Positions 47,277 through 60,048 of a stretch of DNA of 64,000 bases are shown piece after piece. How positions within the stretch are numbered: the first letter of the stretch is position 1; each line of letters starts with the position of its first letter. The translations under genes were made by a program, and so were the position numbers. The stretch covers positions 59,398,019 to 59,462,018 of the forward strand of contig NC_080422.1 of assembly GCF_029873635.1 (NCBI RefSeq), written 5' to 3'. A model generated the notes under the pieces. It was not told the origin of the DNA. It saw nothing but the letters and a program-made list of their open reading frames with translations, and did no database searches. The stretch comes from Malania oleifera (taxonomy: Eukaryota; Streptophyta; Magnoliopsida; Santalales; Ximeniaceae).

Positions 47277-48567
47277 TTTGGTTCAATTCAGAAGGTTTCT
47301 TTCTCTTACATGGTAGTTTATCAATGTTATTCAATTCATTTAATTGCACTATAGGAGAAACATGATTAATAATATACAAACCATCCACCAATGTACCAGA
47401 ATAGATAAAACGTTCATTTAACTTAATAACAACTGATTTATTAAAATAAACGGAATATCCGTGATTAACCAACTTGAAAGCTAAGATCAAATTCCTTCTA
47501 ATTGGAGGTACATAAAAAGAGTTTTTCAATATTAAAATCCTATCTCTACTAAAAGAAATTTAAATATCTCCTACTGCAACTACTGACACTCTCATGTCAT
47601 CTCCCAAAAATACGTAAATCTCTCCAACACTTAGCTGGCAGGTTTGCTGGAACCCCTAAAAAGAAATGCAAATATGATTAGTGGCTCCCATATCTACACA
47701 TAAATTGCTGGTTGATATCACCACTAAATATCTTTCAACTACTAGTGAATGAGATATACCTTTGTTGTTCTATTTGACGACATAAACTGGACATTGTGAT
47801 TTCCAGTGCCCTAGATGCTTGTAGTGAAAACACTTGCCCTTAGGCTTTTTCACTCCATCCAATGGCCCATGTAATACTGGAGGAGTTCCCTATGGTTTTT
47901 GAACATTTTTATGCTTCTTTCAGCCTTTTTCCTTGGTAGAAGAACCTTTCTCAGTCACAAGAGCAATAGTTGGCTTCTTGATGAGGCCCTCGGCTAGTTG
48001 AAGCTCTTTAAGTAGTTCTGCCAATGAGTAAAAGAGCTTATTCATGTTGTAGTATAGGAAAAACTGCTTGAAAGAGTCATGCAGTGACTGGAGAATGATA
48101 TCGACCTGGGTTTTCCCATCGATTTCAACTCCAAGGATCTCTAACTCATTGAGAAGACCAATCATCTTCAAAACATGATCCCTTACTGGGTCCCTTCTGC
48201 CATAGTAGTATTCATAAGTTCTTTCATAGAAATCTTCCTAGAAGCACAATTTTGATCCCCAAAAACTTCTTTGAGGTTGCATTTTATCATAGGCAGAAAG
48301 CATACACTGATCCTGATGTTGCAAAACATTCAACATAGACGCCAAAATGTAACATTGCGCCATCTCATCATCCTTGATCCACTTCCGGCAAGCCTTGGTT
48401 TCCTCATCGGTTGTCCCTTCACCTGGTTTCTATGGACATACCTCTACGAGCACATACGTTTACTCTTCTGCAGTCAGTACAATATCAAAGTTCCTTTTCC
48501 AGTCAATATAATTAGGTCCAACCAGGTTGTTTTCTTTGAGAATAATTGCCAGGGGATTGAAAGTCAT
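47277..48567 (-). pseudogene. Gag, zinc knuckle and protease of copia element D6
   Basis: Gag ATG on the minus strand at 48565-48567 (MTFNPLAIILKENNLVGPNYIDW, parallel to D5). 47920-48171: GVEIDGKTQVDIILQSLHDSFKQFFLYYNMNKL, SLAELLKELQLAEGLIKK, typical copia gag. A knuckle reading CFHYKHLGHWKSQC (second Cys to Tyr) lies at about 47793-47835. Protease remnant, then 47266-47529 with RRNLILAFKLVNHGYSVYFNKSVVIKL. S1 was inserted right after this into the pre-integrase stretch. Confidence 0.87.
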
Positions 48568-49782
48568 TTTAATCCTGAGAATCACATATTATAACGAAAT
48601 ATGATGAGCAATAATAAACTTTTAATTCAATTAAAATAATATGGTTCCTTCTACTAATATTTTCTTTTAAAAAATCTATCAGCAACCTAGCACACCGTGA
48701 GTAGTATACCTCGATGGGAGGTCATCTACTATTCAACATTTGTGTAGACAAGTGAGGACTTATTAATTTTTAAATAAATTTAATATTCCAATATTGGTAA
48801 CTAAATTACACGAAACAAATAAAATTCCAAATTCCCTAAATATTTTTTTGTATAAAAAAATTGTATTATAACTTAGGAATTAATTTTATTCTCTAGTTGC
48901 ATATGCATAAACCAACATTGAAATTTTAAATTTTACATGCTAATGATATAACGCAAAAACAACAAACATGCCAAGCAAGCATATATAAACAAGAAATATG
49001 ATATAATAAATATCCGTCTATTATGGCCAAGCAGCGTCCATCATTAACATCATGAATCCTTGTTTGCCATTAGGCAGTGCCAAGGTTCAATGGGGGCCCG
49101 GGGACAGCACCCCCAACAAGGTTCGACCTACCCGATCAGGTCGCAAGGGTCTAGGTAAATTTAAATTCAAATTCAAATTCCAAAACAAATTTAAATTCAA
49201 ATTCAAACTCAAACTCAAACTCAAATTCAAATTCAAATTCAAATTCAAAAAAGGAACGAAAAATTGCATCACTGTTCTAGGATTTTTCCTATTTTTTGCC
49301 ACTGCTATGCATACGCGGCGACTGTACCCCCTTCTCAGATGAAGTTGCATCAAATTACAAAATCCTATGCCTTTATAACCGAAGTTCACATGCTACGAAT
49401 CTTATAATAAACAATCGCCACTGCTATGCATATGCGGCAACTGTACCTCCTTCTCGAATGAAGTTGCATCAGATTACAAAATCCTATGCCTTTATAACTA
49501 GAGTTCACATGCTACAAATCTTGTAATAAACAATCGTAATCACAAAACATACATTTGTGTGATGAAGCTGCATTAGATTACAAAATCCTATGCCTCCATA
49601 ACCGAAGTTCACATGCTACGAATCTTGTGACAAGCAATCGCAATCACAAAACATATATTCATGTGACCATAATTGCCGGACAGAACACTGCAAAACAGAG
49701 GTTAGTGCATACACACGTTCTACCTTAAGCATGCATTGATTTTATTTTCAAAGAAAATAGTAACTAAGGCTCTGATACGAAT
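48568..49782 (-). other. 5' leader and PBS of copia element D6
   Basis: Non-coding. It holds an expanded (AAATTC/AAACTC)n tract at 49159-49252, far longer than in D5, and three ~130 bp tandem units at about 49290-49680 (each with GATGAAG(T/C)TGCAT, ATTACAAAATCCTATGCC and TTCACATGCTACGAATC). PBS at 49770-49782, minus ATTCGTATCAGAGCC, one base off the initiator tRNA-Met site. Confidence 0.75.
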
Positions 49783-50208
49783 TGAAGGGACTTTTGGAAT
49801 AGCCCTAAGATCCAGTTGTAGTGCATACGAATAAATAATAATAATCAGATTATGCAATCCCTAATTACGTTATTAGGATTATACCTACAAGATCTATCTG
49901 GTTAGATCCCGAATTTGCAAGTACAAAAGCGAGCTCTTGAAGACAATGAGGAATCTTCTACTGTATTCCTTCAACACACCTTGCTTGTTGACCTTATAGG
50001 TCACACCCAGTTTTAATAATGACAAATACTCTAGTATTTGGTAGCTTTCAAGTTTGTGTGTAGGTTTATATCAGCAAATCAATTGATGGCACATGAAGTA
50101 AAGTCTGAGGACCCTGAAGATTATTTCTTATTGTATTTAGGTATGTAATAATGTATATTGGTCTATAATAATCTCTGCATGCCTGTAATAATGACCAGAA
50201 GTAGATAA

Positions 50209-50452
50209 GGTCGACCGACGCTTGAACTTCCCCAGGCATCGACGCTGTTCGGTTGACCGAGGAGAAAATGAACTAAGATGGTCGGTCGACTGAGAGGGAG
50301 TACAAAAACCATATTCGACCAACTAGGGGGAAACTGAAGGGTTTGATCGACCATTGGAAACACGTTCACTGAGTTTCGGTCGACCGTAAGGTCAAGGTTA
50401 ACATAGTTCGGTCGATCGGGATACTTTATACTTGCAATACTCGGTTGACTGA
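50209..50452 (+). promoter_or_regulatory. GGTCGACCGA palindrome cluster in the left part of LTR I
   Basis: About eight variants (AGGTCGACCGACG, CGGTTGACCGAGG, CGGTCGACTGAG, CGGTCGACCGTAAG, CGGTCGATCGGG) at 20-40 bp spacing. The TATA box of this LTR is in the missing part. Confidence 0.55.
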
Positions 50453-50465
50453 GCATAGTGAATTT

Positions 50466-51260
50466 TCCCCGATTTTGCCTGATTTTGATCCAAAGTTCTC
50501 CCTTAGGTCCATATTTGATATATTGCAACATAAATATGATTATTAGGGATTCTTGGTGAAGAGATATTGTTCAAATTGGGTGCGTGCCAAGAATTGACTT
50601 ATTGACCTATTTTGGCACCGAGCACTAAAGAGTATGAGGCTTTTCTTAAACTATGCTCTTTTTTTATTGGAGAGTATCCTTTAGAAATGATGACATAGAG
50701 GAGCAAGGATGCGAACCAAGAAATGAGTGAAACCTCACCAAGTATGATCGTGGTTTGGTAAGGACTCCCTATGGATGAGATAAACCATAATTAAAGGGTT
50801 TTTAATTCAACCTCAGAGGGACCAATTCCCTAGAGGATACCTCTAATTTGGTTATAGCTATGAGAACCACTAAATATACATTAGTCATTTATGATCAACA
50901 GTGCTTTAAGCCTAGAGTGATGACTTGATTTTGATTTAGGCTTTTCATATTCAAAAGTGAGTTTAGGGTAGTGATAAGGGAACCCTAACCCTCAATTTAG
51001 TGCAATGGACAACAGTGGCTTAACTTAGAGTATTATATTTAAGCATGAGTTAAGCATTTGAAAATATTTTATCTAGCAAAGATGCCTAGTCCATTTTGAG
51101 GTGGAACTTATCCAATTTTTGAATTGGCCTGCTAGTCTTATGATTCTTAGTATGGCAAGAGAGCACAGTGAATACAAATACTAAGAATTTCTATTTTAAG
51201 CACAAACCACTTCCTAAGCCTACATTGGTCACAACCCCTAAACTTAGGAAAAAATAAAGG
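50466..51260. other. Unassigned AT-rich stretch
   Basis: No convincing open frame, LTR end or known motif on either strand. It lies between the broken left piece of LTR I and gag-like sequence of element C on the minus strand. Most likely 3' internal sequence of C or of another deleted element. Words of the type AGGATACCTCTAATTTGGTTATAGCT and a run of direct-repeat-like CTAAGAATT at about 51145 and 51180 are visible, but I recognise nothing. Confidence 0.4.
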
Positions 51261-52534
51261 ATAGCTAGAATGCAATTTCAATTTGAATATTTTTTTCCTT
51301 AACTCCTACGGTGTTTGCTTCGCTAATTATCCACTTCATTTCCTTTTCTAAGCCTCTGGCACTTCTATGTAAGCAATTAAACCATATGTGCCACACAGTT
51401 TTGCAGCATAAGCAGGTATAGATTATAAGTAAAGGATTGTGCTTATTTATTTCATTTTTCTTCAGTGAGGCTAGATGGTTGGTTCTATGTAAGCAACCTA
51501 GACCCTTTTTGAAATGAGTTTTCTTTTTAGGTCCGAAGGGGTTGTTTAGGTTGACCTTCTCATTTGGAGATTTGAAAAATATTTCAGAATAATTTTTCCT
51601 TTTTCTTTCTAAGCAAATGATTTTCAAAACCTTCTCCATTTTTCTCCTTTCTAGTGTGGCCTAATATTCCTTCACATCATTTAAGTGCTTTGCCACCTTT
51701 CTATTTTCATTTTTCAAAAATGTTTTCTTCTTTGATATTTCAACTAGAATTCTATGCATTTTAAATGAAGTCTTTTCTAGTTTTCCATATGAAGGCATCT
51801 CATCAAATGATTCATCACATAATTTATCAAAATGAAGGACACATGAATCATTGCATTCATTCATACCATCATCATCACACGAAACATTTGAAGATTCATC
51901 ACAAGATATATTATAGGAATCAACAAATGAATCATCACATGCAATATTAACAAAGTTATTATGATATTCAACAAATGATCCCGTATTTGATACATCACAT
52001 GATTTGCATGAGAATCATCACAGTAAATATCACATGGGCAAACAGATGATTCATGACAAAAACCATCAAAAAAGCTAAAGTGAGAATCATATACCTCTTC
52101 GTTGATTTCTAGCTCATGATTTACCTCCTCCTGATCATTTGAGCTTGGAGCATTCGGAGGAGTTATGATCTCCTTTTCCTGGGATTCTCCATAGTTCTTT
52201 TCTAGTTCATCCCAGATTTCCTGTGCAATCTAACATGCCACAAACTCAACAAAAATATCAAAATCTAACGCAAGATACAACATGTCCATGGCATTAGAAC
52301 TAATCATATTGAAATCATTCTCATTTATTTGTGCACATCTTCCTTTAGCAGTTACAAGCCAGACCCTTCAGTCCATAGATTTTTAAAATATGGTCATTCT
52401 AACTTTCCACATGGTGTAGTCGACACCATAAAATAATGGAGGACTGGAAAGTAACTGTCCCTCACCGAATGGGGATACACCAATGTGAGCTATTGCGATC
52501 TTTTTGCAGAAAAGTTTAAGTCAAGTTCAACAAG
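51261..52534 (-). pseudogene. Gag of Sirevirus-like element C, degenerate
   Basis: Minus strand. The N-terminal piece from about 52490 reads AHIGVSPFGEGQ, SSPPLFYGVDYTMWKVRM, then a stop and MLYLALDFDIFVEFVA, parallel to S1 and B gag. Next come acidic text and 51661-51864 (LHFDKLCDESFDEMPSYGKLEKTS), then 51265-51639 with CLCCKTVWHIWFNCLHRSARGLEKEMKWI, a damaged second zinc knuckle with its downstream tail. No pol follows. Confidence 0.78.
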
Positions 52535-52548
52535 ACTCTGATACCAAT
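52535..52548 (-). other. Primer binding site of element C
   Basis: Minus strand AATTGGTATCAGAGTC immediately after the LTR, complementary to initiator tRNA-Met. Shows that 52549-54786 is a 5' LTR rather than a solo LTR. Confidence 0.85.
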
Positions 52549-54786
52549 TGTTAGAATTGGTGTATTCCCAAGAGGGGGGGTAAATTGGAATTTTAAACTT
52601 TTTTCCTAGGTTAAACTAGATGTCAGCTGAGTATTCCAACCTAGGGTCTTTCTATCCAGTTCCAAATACGCCGATGAATATAATATGCATAAATTTGAAT
52701 CAATCGCATCATTCACATAATAACATACACGTGCGGTAAATATAAAGTGCGACAATATACACAAACACACGATATGTTGTCGGGATTCGGCCAACTATGC
52801 CTACGTCCCTGCCTCTAGCTCGCAAGCCCGAGGATTCCACTAATAGCTCACTTAAGGGTGGAGCGACACCGATTACAACCAGGTCAATTAGCACAGGGCT
52901 GACCTCAACCTTAACCAGGTCAATTAGCGGGGCTGACCTCAACCTACACGCCTTAACAAGATGGCGCACCTAGTTTTCCTAATCGGGTCTAAGCCAATCC
53001 GGGATTATTTCAGGGCTAGTCTCCCTCTTCAGGCCCGTGCCTGGAAATATAATAGATGTGTATTACAATCAAATGGTACAGTGATTGTGCTTTTATGTAA
53101 AGCAGATATGTACCCAAATACGCGCAATTACATACACCACAAATGAAATAATATGTACTCTCGGTGTGGTCCAATATTTCAATTCTCAAATATATATATA
53201 TATATATATATATATTTACTATTAGTGTAATAAGTGCGTGAGAGTATCAATTAGGCAATCTTTGTATCACAAGATGTTCAGCCAATAAGTTCACACAAAG
53301 ATGTCAAGTTTGAAATATATCAATCAGCAGGATGTCTCAAGCATGTAAATATCAAATAATGTATATGCATGGTTTGCAAAAGATATGTAATCTTTGTATT
53401 CAGTAAATAATATATGAGTGAATGAATATTGCAACAAAGATCACTATCTTATAAACAAATATTTCTTCAAATATATTTTTCAATATAAAGCACAATAGAT
53501 ATTTGAAAGTGAGTATGAAAAGATTTTGCAACCAAAATACTATACGATCTTCTCAAGATATTGCAATGAATACACAACCTCAGAAGATCAAATAAAAGTC
53601 TTCTTAGGAGAGACTTATTAACAAAGTCCCCTAAGAATACTTAGGTTTAACTCTCAATAAAATCGTATCAACCAAGTGGAACAAGGAGAGTAAACCTTTC
53701 TAATCAAGCACTCAATCAATTACAGAGAGTTTGAGCAATAAGAGAAGGTAAGTATGAGTGGTTGGGGCTTAGGAATGAGTATTATTGGATTTGGAAATTA
53801 TAGATAATTTCTCCTAATCAAAGTGACTAATCTCTTCTTAATTTGCACAAATGATCTCATATATATAGACATGGGAAGATATATGACCGTTAGGGACCTA
53901 TTGGGTATTATTAGGAAAGATTATTGACTTTTTAAATATTTTAACCCTGTTTAAAAAATGTTTAACAGCGGTAAAAATCAGGGCAACCCGAGAGGTCCAG
54001 TCGACCAGAACAGTTTCAGTCGACCAGTGTTCATATGGTTCGGTCGACCAGGACATTTTTGAATCGAGGGCTCGGTCGACCGAAAGAGGGAGATTTCCCA
54101 TTTTTCTGAGGTTCGGTCGACCGAGGCAATTTGAACTAACTAGTTCGGTCGACTAGACTGTTGGGATTTTTCCCGAGGACCCTTGGTCAACCAGGTAGTT
54201 GGAGAACAAAAATGGCTCGATCGACTAGATGGTCAAATTGTTGACCCAGGGGGTTTTGGTCAATCGGAGCAAGTTGACACCCTTGGTCAACTGTTGACTC
54301 AGGCCTATTTCTGTCGATCGGGGCAGAATGAACTACCAGGGTCGGTCCACTAAAAGTGCACAATGTGTGCATTTCGGTCCAGTCTCGAAACGTACAAATA
54401 CTATTCCAGTGCCTAAAACATGCAAGTGCAAATATGAGTGTCCTAAGGTCATTTTTATCCAAAATAGAGACACCGAAAGAATCCGATATCGGTCGACCCT
54501 CGGTCGATCGAAGGGTAAACCCTAAGGTCACTCTCAGTTTATGGTTTGTTTTGAGCTTACATATTATCATGCATGTGATGTGTGTGAGCTTATTACAAAC
54601 CAGAGCCCTAATAACTATTACAGACCAATTTTCACAAAAGAAATATATTACAACACTGAATATAAATTGGTCTTCAGTATTTTACTTGCTTTGTGCCCAT
54701 ATTGATCTTAACAATCTCAGTTCCCACACAAAACCTCAATGAGTATATGTCATAATCAAAACCGGGCGTGACCAATAAGGTCAACA
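52549..54786 (-). mobile_element. 5' LTR of Sirevirus-like element C
   Basis: 2238 bp on the minus strand, TGTTGACCTTATTGGTCACGCC (54786) to GGGAATACACCAATTCTAACA (52549). It abuts LTR sequence of element B at 54787 (AAGCA), where B's LTR continues only on that side. Contains a (TA)n run at 53190-53213. The element's 3' LTR is absent. Confidence 0.92.
53855..54515 (-). promoter_or_regulatory. U3 of element C: TTCGGTCGACCGA cluster and TATA box
   Basis: Minus-strand TATA box CTATATATATGAG at 53856-53868. Upstream, 53995-54515, are more than a dozen GGTCGACCGA/GGTCGACCAG words, several perfect (for example near 54083 and 54115). Same word as in the solo LTRs at 26037 and 29834, so these belong to one subfamily. 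Role inferred. Confidence 0.62.
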
Positions 54787-56739
54787 AAGCACTTAAAATA
54801 GTTTGTTTGTTTATATAAGCCCTGTATATATGAAATTTGTACTTGCTGATATAAAGCCCTATATTGATTGTTTTGCTTCTTTAATATGATGTGCAATACA
54901 ACATCCAATCAACACAATATCCACACTCTTCCGAATATTCAGAATTCAAATAAACTCTTAGTTAATTTGTCTTTGGGATGTTAACCAAGTAACATACTCC
55001 CGTATGGTTTCCGCAAGCTATGGTATAACCAACGTACTCCCTTTCAGTTTCCACAACCCAAATCAAAATTAGACTTCAAGTTTACTTGATTTCTATATTA
55101 CGTAGTATATATGATTATCAATTAAATCATCCACGCAATTTAAATATGTTGAAAATAAAGAGTAAGGGAAAGAGAGAGTGAGACGAAGATTTTTATGAGG
55201 TTCAGATCATAACCAGCCTACGTCCTCACCTTTGGCAAACCACCAAAGGATTCACTAAACTTGTTCCTTTGATGGGTAGAACAATACCTTTACAACACTC
55301 CTTGGTTAAGGCTAAAGCCCACCTTCTCCAAACGATATCCCCTCGTTCAGTCACTCCTTAACTAGGCTAGAGCCTGCCTCTCTAAGTAATATCCCCTTGC
55401 TTAGCCAATGATCCAAACAATCCTTAGAATTGTCAATCTACAAGAAATAAATCAAATAGATGGGTACAAGAACTTGCTCACACAAAGAGCTGATTAGTAC
55501 AACAATTTAGAAACTAATATACTCCAAAGTAAATAACAATATGGAATTGAACTTGAAGCTCAATGAAGTATATCAACGATTAATTCTTTCAATGATTGAA
55601 AGATTGAGAATTTTTAGCACAAGATTGGTGAGTAAAATCAGCAAGAACTCAGTAAGCTTCATGCAAGTTAAGAGCAAGAGAGAGCCTTGATTATTTGAGA
55701 GCAATTGAGAGAGATTTTGAATTTTTACTGAATTTGAATTCTTGATGCATTAATTTCAATGATCTTTGAGGCTTATTTATAGACTTTAAAAGGTTTTTAA
55801 CTTGGTCCCCAAGTGACTTGGAGTATTCCCCAAGTTTTCACAAAGTTTGAACCCCAAGCAAACCATTTAAAAAATGTTTCCGTTGAGATTTTTTTAAAAT
55901 TTTGTTCGTGGCAGTCACCTGCCACAATCTGGCAGTCGCCTGCCATGTTATTTTTAAAGGGGAAGTAGGGGCAGTAGGGTGGCAGTCACTTGCTAGGATA
56001 CAACCAGTCACTTGGCTTGACCACCCAGGTTCCTGTCCTGGTTTAGGCAGTCTACTGGTTGTTGTCAACTTCGAATACCTTTTCGTCATTGGGTCATAAC
56101 TTTTTCTGTATAACTCCAAATTTGACGAACTTGGTGTCAAACAAAAGCTAAGAGAAAATCATACAACTTTTATGCTAAATATTTTTAAAATAAGGAGTTT
56201 TGGATAGATAAAAATACACCTTAATATAGATGTAGAAAAATTAACAGCATTTGGAAAATCCTTTTTTTGGTGCTTTTCATTCCAAAAATGATTCTAACTT
56301 TTTTGAAATAATTTTTGACCTTATAAAAATATTTTCAAAGTATGTTAAAAGGTATTTAGATCCAATAAATTAACCTAAGAGTTTCATGTATCCATATTGA
56401 AATTATTTGAAATACTTACATGAAATTTCCTTTGGACTCTTTCAAATTTTCAATTCTTGAATTCCTTGAGGTCTTTATGCTTGCTTCATATTTCTTTAAG
56501 CTTTCATAAAGTTCTCTTTAATCCTCATGCTCTCATAATTTTCAAGATTTATCTTTAAATCCATTTTTGAATCCATGCTTCAAGCTTGAAATCATCCTTC
56601 TTTGAAATATAAGCTTTCATGAATTCTTTAACCTTGCATTCATCATTGAGTCCTGAAAATACATCACTTAAACAAAACATGTTAAGTTCTACTTGTTTGT
56701 TAGCATCAAAAGAAGATGTTAAGCCTTGTAAGGTCAACA
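54787..56739 (-). mobile_element. 3' LTR of element B, last ~300 bp missing
   Basis: Collinear with 60348-62167. The part corresponding to 60049-60347 is replaced by element C at 54786. TATA box on the minus strand TCTATAAATAAG at 55772-55783. Palindromic GGCAGTCGCCTGCCA words lie at 55910-56060 upstream of it. Confidence 0.9.
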
Positions 56740-58150
56740 ATCTCCCCCTTTTTTATGATGACAAACAAGACGCAAAAATTAGAGTGAGCCTTAAAAAGAC
56801 TCCCCCTTTCAATAAGCATCATCTTAACAATATTTGCAAGATCTAAATCAATTTCAAAACCTCTTTTACAATCATGCTCATCACTATCAAATACTTCTCT
56901 TTTCGATACATATTATGTTCATGCTCAGTTTTTGCAATTTGCAATACTATGCTCAATTTTTGTTTTAAAACTTCTCCCCCTATTGACATCCATCAAAAAG
57001 GAAAAAAATGATTAAGTTCAAGTAAAATCCCATGTTGAGCATATCATCAAACATGCGTATCAAACATATGAACACACTCAATTTATTATTTTTCAATATA
57101 GCATGCATAGTGAGTTTTAACATTCAAGTATATGAGTTGTAACTTCATTACTAACAACTTTTTCCTTTAGACAATATTCAAGATTTCAATTGTTGATTTT
57201 ATGATACCGATTTAAAATTGAATTCATGATATCTATTTAAAATTCATGATACCAATTGAGAATTGATACCAATTGAAAATTAATTCATGATACAAACTGA
57301 AAATTCTCTAAATTGATTAATAAGGAAACAATCATAATATAAGCAATATGACATAACACTCCCCCTGAATTCAATACATTCAGTTTTGTTATCAATTTTG
57401 CTTTCATCATCCTATATTCCAAAACATTGATTCACATTATGTATCAAATATCAATATTATGCTCATATCATCAATGTCATACCATGCTCATAGATATAAT
57501 TATTCTTGTCATGCTTAAAAAACCAATTGATCTTTTAGATTGTGATACCAAATGAGCTTTATAGTGATACCAATTAAAATTTTTAAAGTGTGATACCTAA
57601 AATATTCATGGATACCAAAGACTTTATAGATACCAAAGTCATTATCACATTATACACAACTCATGGATACCAATATAACCATTATATCTCTCATAGCTCA
57701 TGGATATCAATATAAAAAGCAGTAAATCTATCCATGTAATTCATCAATAGCATGCACGATCAAGAATTAATCTCATATTAGTATTCATGATTATGCCAAT
57801 AATCTCATGCTCAAATTTTCAACATAGTGAGCCATAAATCATCAATATAAGTCAAGTCAAGTCAAGTCATTCACATGTAGCATAAAGCATCTTATATAGG
57901 CATGTAAGCATGTAGCATATAGCATCTTATATAGGCATTCATTCTCAAACTCATATTAAACTCATCTTTAAGTTTTTCTATTTCAACTAGTTCGATTGTT
58001 GATCATGAATTAAGTTACTTTCATAATTTTTAGAGGGGAATGACTTAATCCATGGAGTTTTTCACTTATGAACTAGTCTTTCATCTTGGTACCCATACTT
58101 TCTTGGGTCTAGTTGGTTTAACAAGGGATGATTCCTTAATTCTCCATACT
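56740..58150 (-). other. Element B 3' non-coding region: multiple polypurine tracts and GATACC repeats
   Basis: Minus-strand purine tracts abut the 3' LTR (AAAAAAGGGGGAGA at 56741-56755) and recur near 56801, 56975 and 57360. From 57203 to 57710 the plus strand carries nine GATACC words, most as GATACCAA. No open frame. Replaces the position where pol would lie. Confidence 0.75.
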
Positions 58151-59991
58151 TGTTTAATTTTCACACCCTTTCTCTTAAATGGACATTCAAACTATATATA
58201 CCCTTTTTTCTTACATTGATAGCATATGGTGTTGGTGTAAGCATTAAAGGATGTGCTTGAATTTTCTTTGGAGGCTTTTGAGAAATAACCCATGTAAAGA
58301 TTCTTTTTCCTTTTATTTACAATTCCATTAAAACTAATACCCTCTTTGTTTAGAGACATTCTTTGTAAGCCTATCATTTTGTCAAAATTTGTTTTTCCTT
58401 TTGTAAAGTTATAAATGATCCTTTCTTTGTCTTCAATTTGATTTTTGAGATCACTTATTTCAATGTCTTTCTTGTTATCAACCTTTTTTTGTGATTTCTC
58501 TAATTCTAGAGATAGTTTTCTTACCTTGACCTTTAATTCAAAAATATTTATATCTTTCTTATATTCTATAGAGGATAGGGATCGAAGGTCTTCTATCATT
58601 TTTTCATGCTTGCATTCTAATTCTTTAATTTTCAAGTCTTTTTCTTTTTCAGCAAGATTTTTACATTCTAACTCCTTTGTTATAGCTTCATTCTTACTTT
58701 CTATTTTCTTGATTCTAGAATCCTTTTCTCTTTCTACAGCCTTAAGGAATTCTAACTCTTTCATTATTCATTCATTCATATTTTTCAATGAAGTATTTTG
58801 TTTAGTTACTTTAATTAGCATCTTATAAACTTTGAATAAATCATTTTGAAGTTCTTCATAAGATGGCATGCTTTCATCATCGAATTTATCACTACAAGAA
58901 TTATTTAAAGATTTAGATGAGGAGCTTTCCTCATTGTCCCAAGCCATAAAGCACGTATAAGCAACCTCTTAGTCACTTGATTCATTATCTGAACTACTTG
59001 TACTCATCATGTCCCAAGTAGTGGCTTTCATGGCCTTTTTCTTTTTCTTCTTAGACTCTTTCTTTAGTAGTAGACATTTTGGTTTAATATGTCCATCTTT
59101 GTTGCAATTGTAACACGTAGGAGTTTTATTCTTTGATTTCTTACTAACTTCTTCTTCATCATCATCTGATTTAGATTTGGATTTTCTTTTGAATTTATTT
59201 TTCCTTCTTAGAATTTTTGCTAGCTTTTTAGATATAAAGGCTACTTCATCTTCATCCATTTCTTCTTCACTACTTGAGTTCTCTTTTGAGGCTTTGAAGA
59301 CTATTGTGTCTTGGGCTTTGGTTTTACCACTCTTTTCATTCATTTCCATTTCGTATGTGAGTAAAGAACCTATAAGCTCAACTAAGGAAGTGGTTTTCAG
59401 ATTTCTTCCTTCCATTACAACAGTGGCTTTTGGTTCGCATTTAGGTGGCAACCCTCCAAGAATTTTCCTTATCATCTCATAAGTAGTGTAGGTTTTTCCT
59501 AGTGCATTTAGGGAATTGATTATGTGAGTGAACCTAGTAAACATATTAATTATGGATTCATCCGGGTTCATCTTAAAAGTTTCATATTCACTCGTGAGCA
59601 TATCGATCCTATTATCCCTAACATCTATAGTGCCTTTGTAATTGACTTCAGGCTTGTCTCATATTTCTTTAGCTGATTTGCAAGCCATTATTCTATTAAA
59701 TTTATTGGCATCTAAAGCACAATATAAAGCATTCATGGCACTATAGATTACCTGCAGCATCTTATAGTCTAAGTCTGTCATATCAATTTTCTCCTTAGGA
59801 ACTTGTTTTCCATCAACTAATTTAAGGGAAATTTGGTCACCATCCATAACAACCTCCCATGCTTTCCAATTCATAGTTTGAAGATATATTTGCATTCTCT
59901 TTTTCCAGAAGGTATAGTTCAAACTACAAAAGATTGGTGGCCTGGTTGAAGATTGTCCCTCTCCAAAGGGAGCTACTCCAAATTGAGCCAT
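58150..59991 (-). pseudogene. Gag of element B, nearly complete with a few stops
   Basis: ATG at 59991: MAQFGVAPFGEGQSSTRPPIF and LNYTFWKKRMQIYL, then an in-frame TGA (Trp in relatives) after CKSAKEI. 59601-58969: DMLTSEYETFKMNPDESI, TYEMIRKILGGLPPKCE, LIGSLLTYEME, an acidic and lysine-rich stretch, and zinc knuckle CYNCNKDGHIKPKC intact. A stop at 58969 follows, then a coiled coil 58764-58192 (KELECKNLAEKEKDLKIKELE heptads), and a second knuckle CYQCKKKGYI, stop, FECP. The tail near 58110-58160 has VWRIKES and KKVWVPR then a stop. About 620 residues with four nonsense changes. Confidence 0.9.
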
Positions 59992-60034
59992 TTAGATCTT
60001 TTTATAGCTACTAATTAAGATTTTCTATAACCCC

Positions 60035-60048
60035 ACTCTGATACCAAT
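60035..60048 (-). other. Primer binding site of element B
   Basis: Minus strand ATTGGTATCAGAGTG directly beside the LTR, complementary to initiator tRNA-Met. Confidence 0.85.

Noticed and set aside
49052..49342. Lys/Phe-repeat frame (KFKFKF) and its Leu/Asn mirror on the other strand
   Set aside because: Translation of the AAATTC hexamer tract in the D6 leader; low-complexity artefact.
54187..54742. Two 127-128 codon frames on opposite strands
   Set aside because: Fall in the palindrome-rich U3 of element C; palindromes create mirrored open frames.
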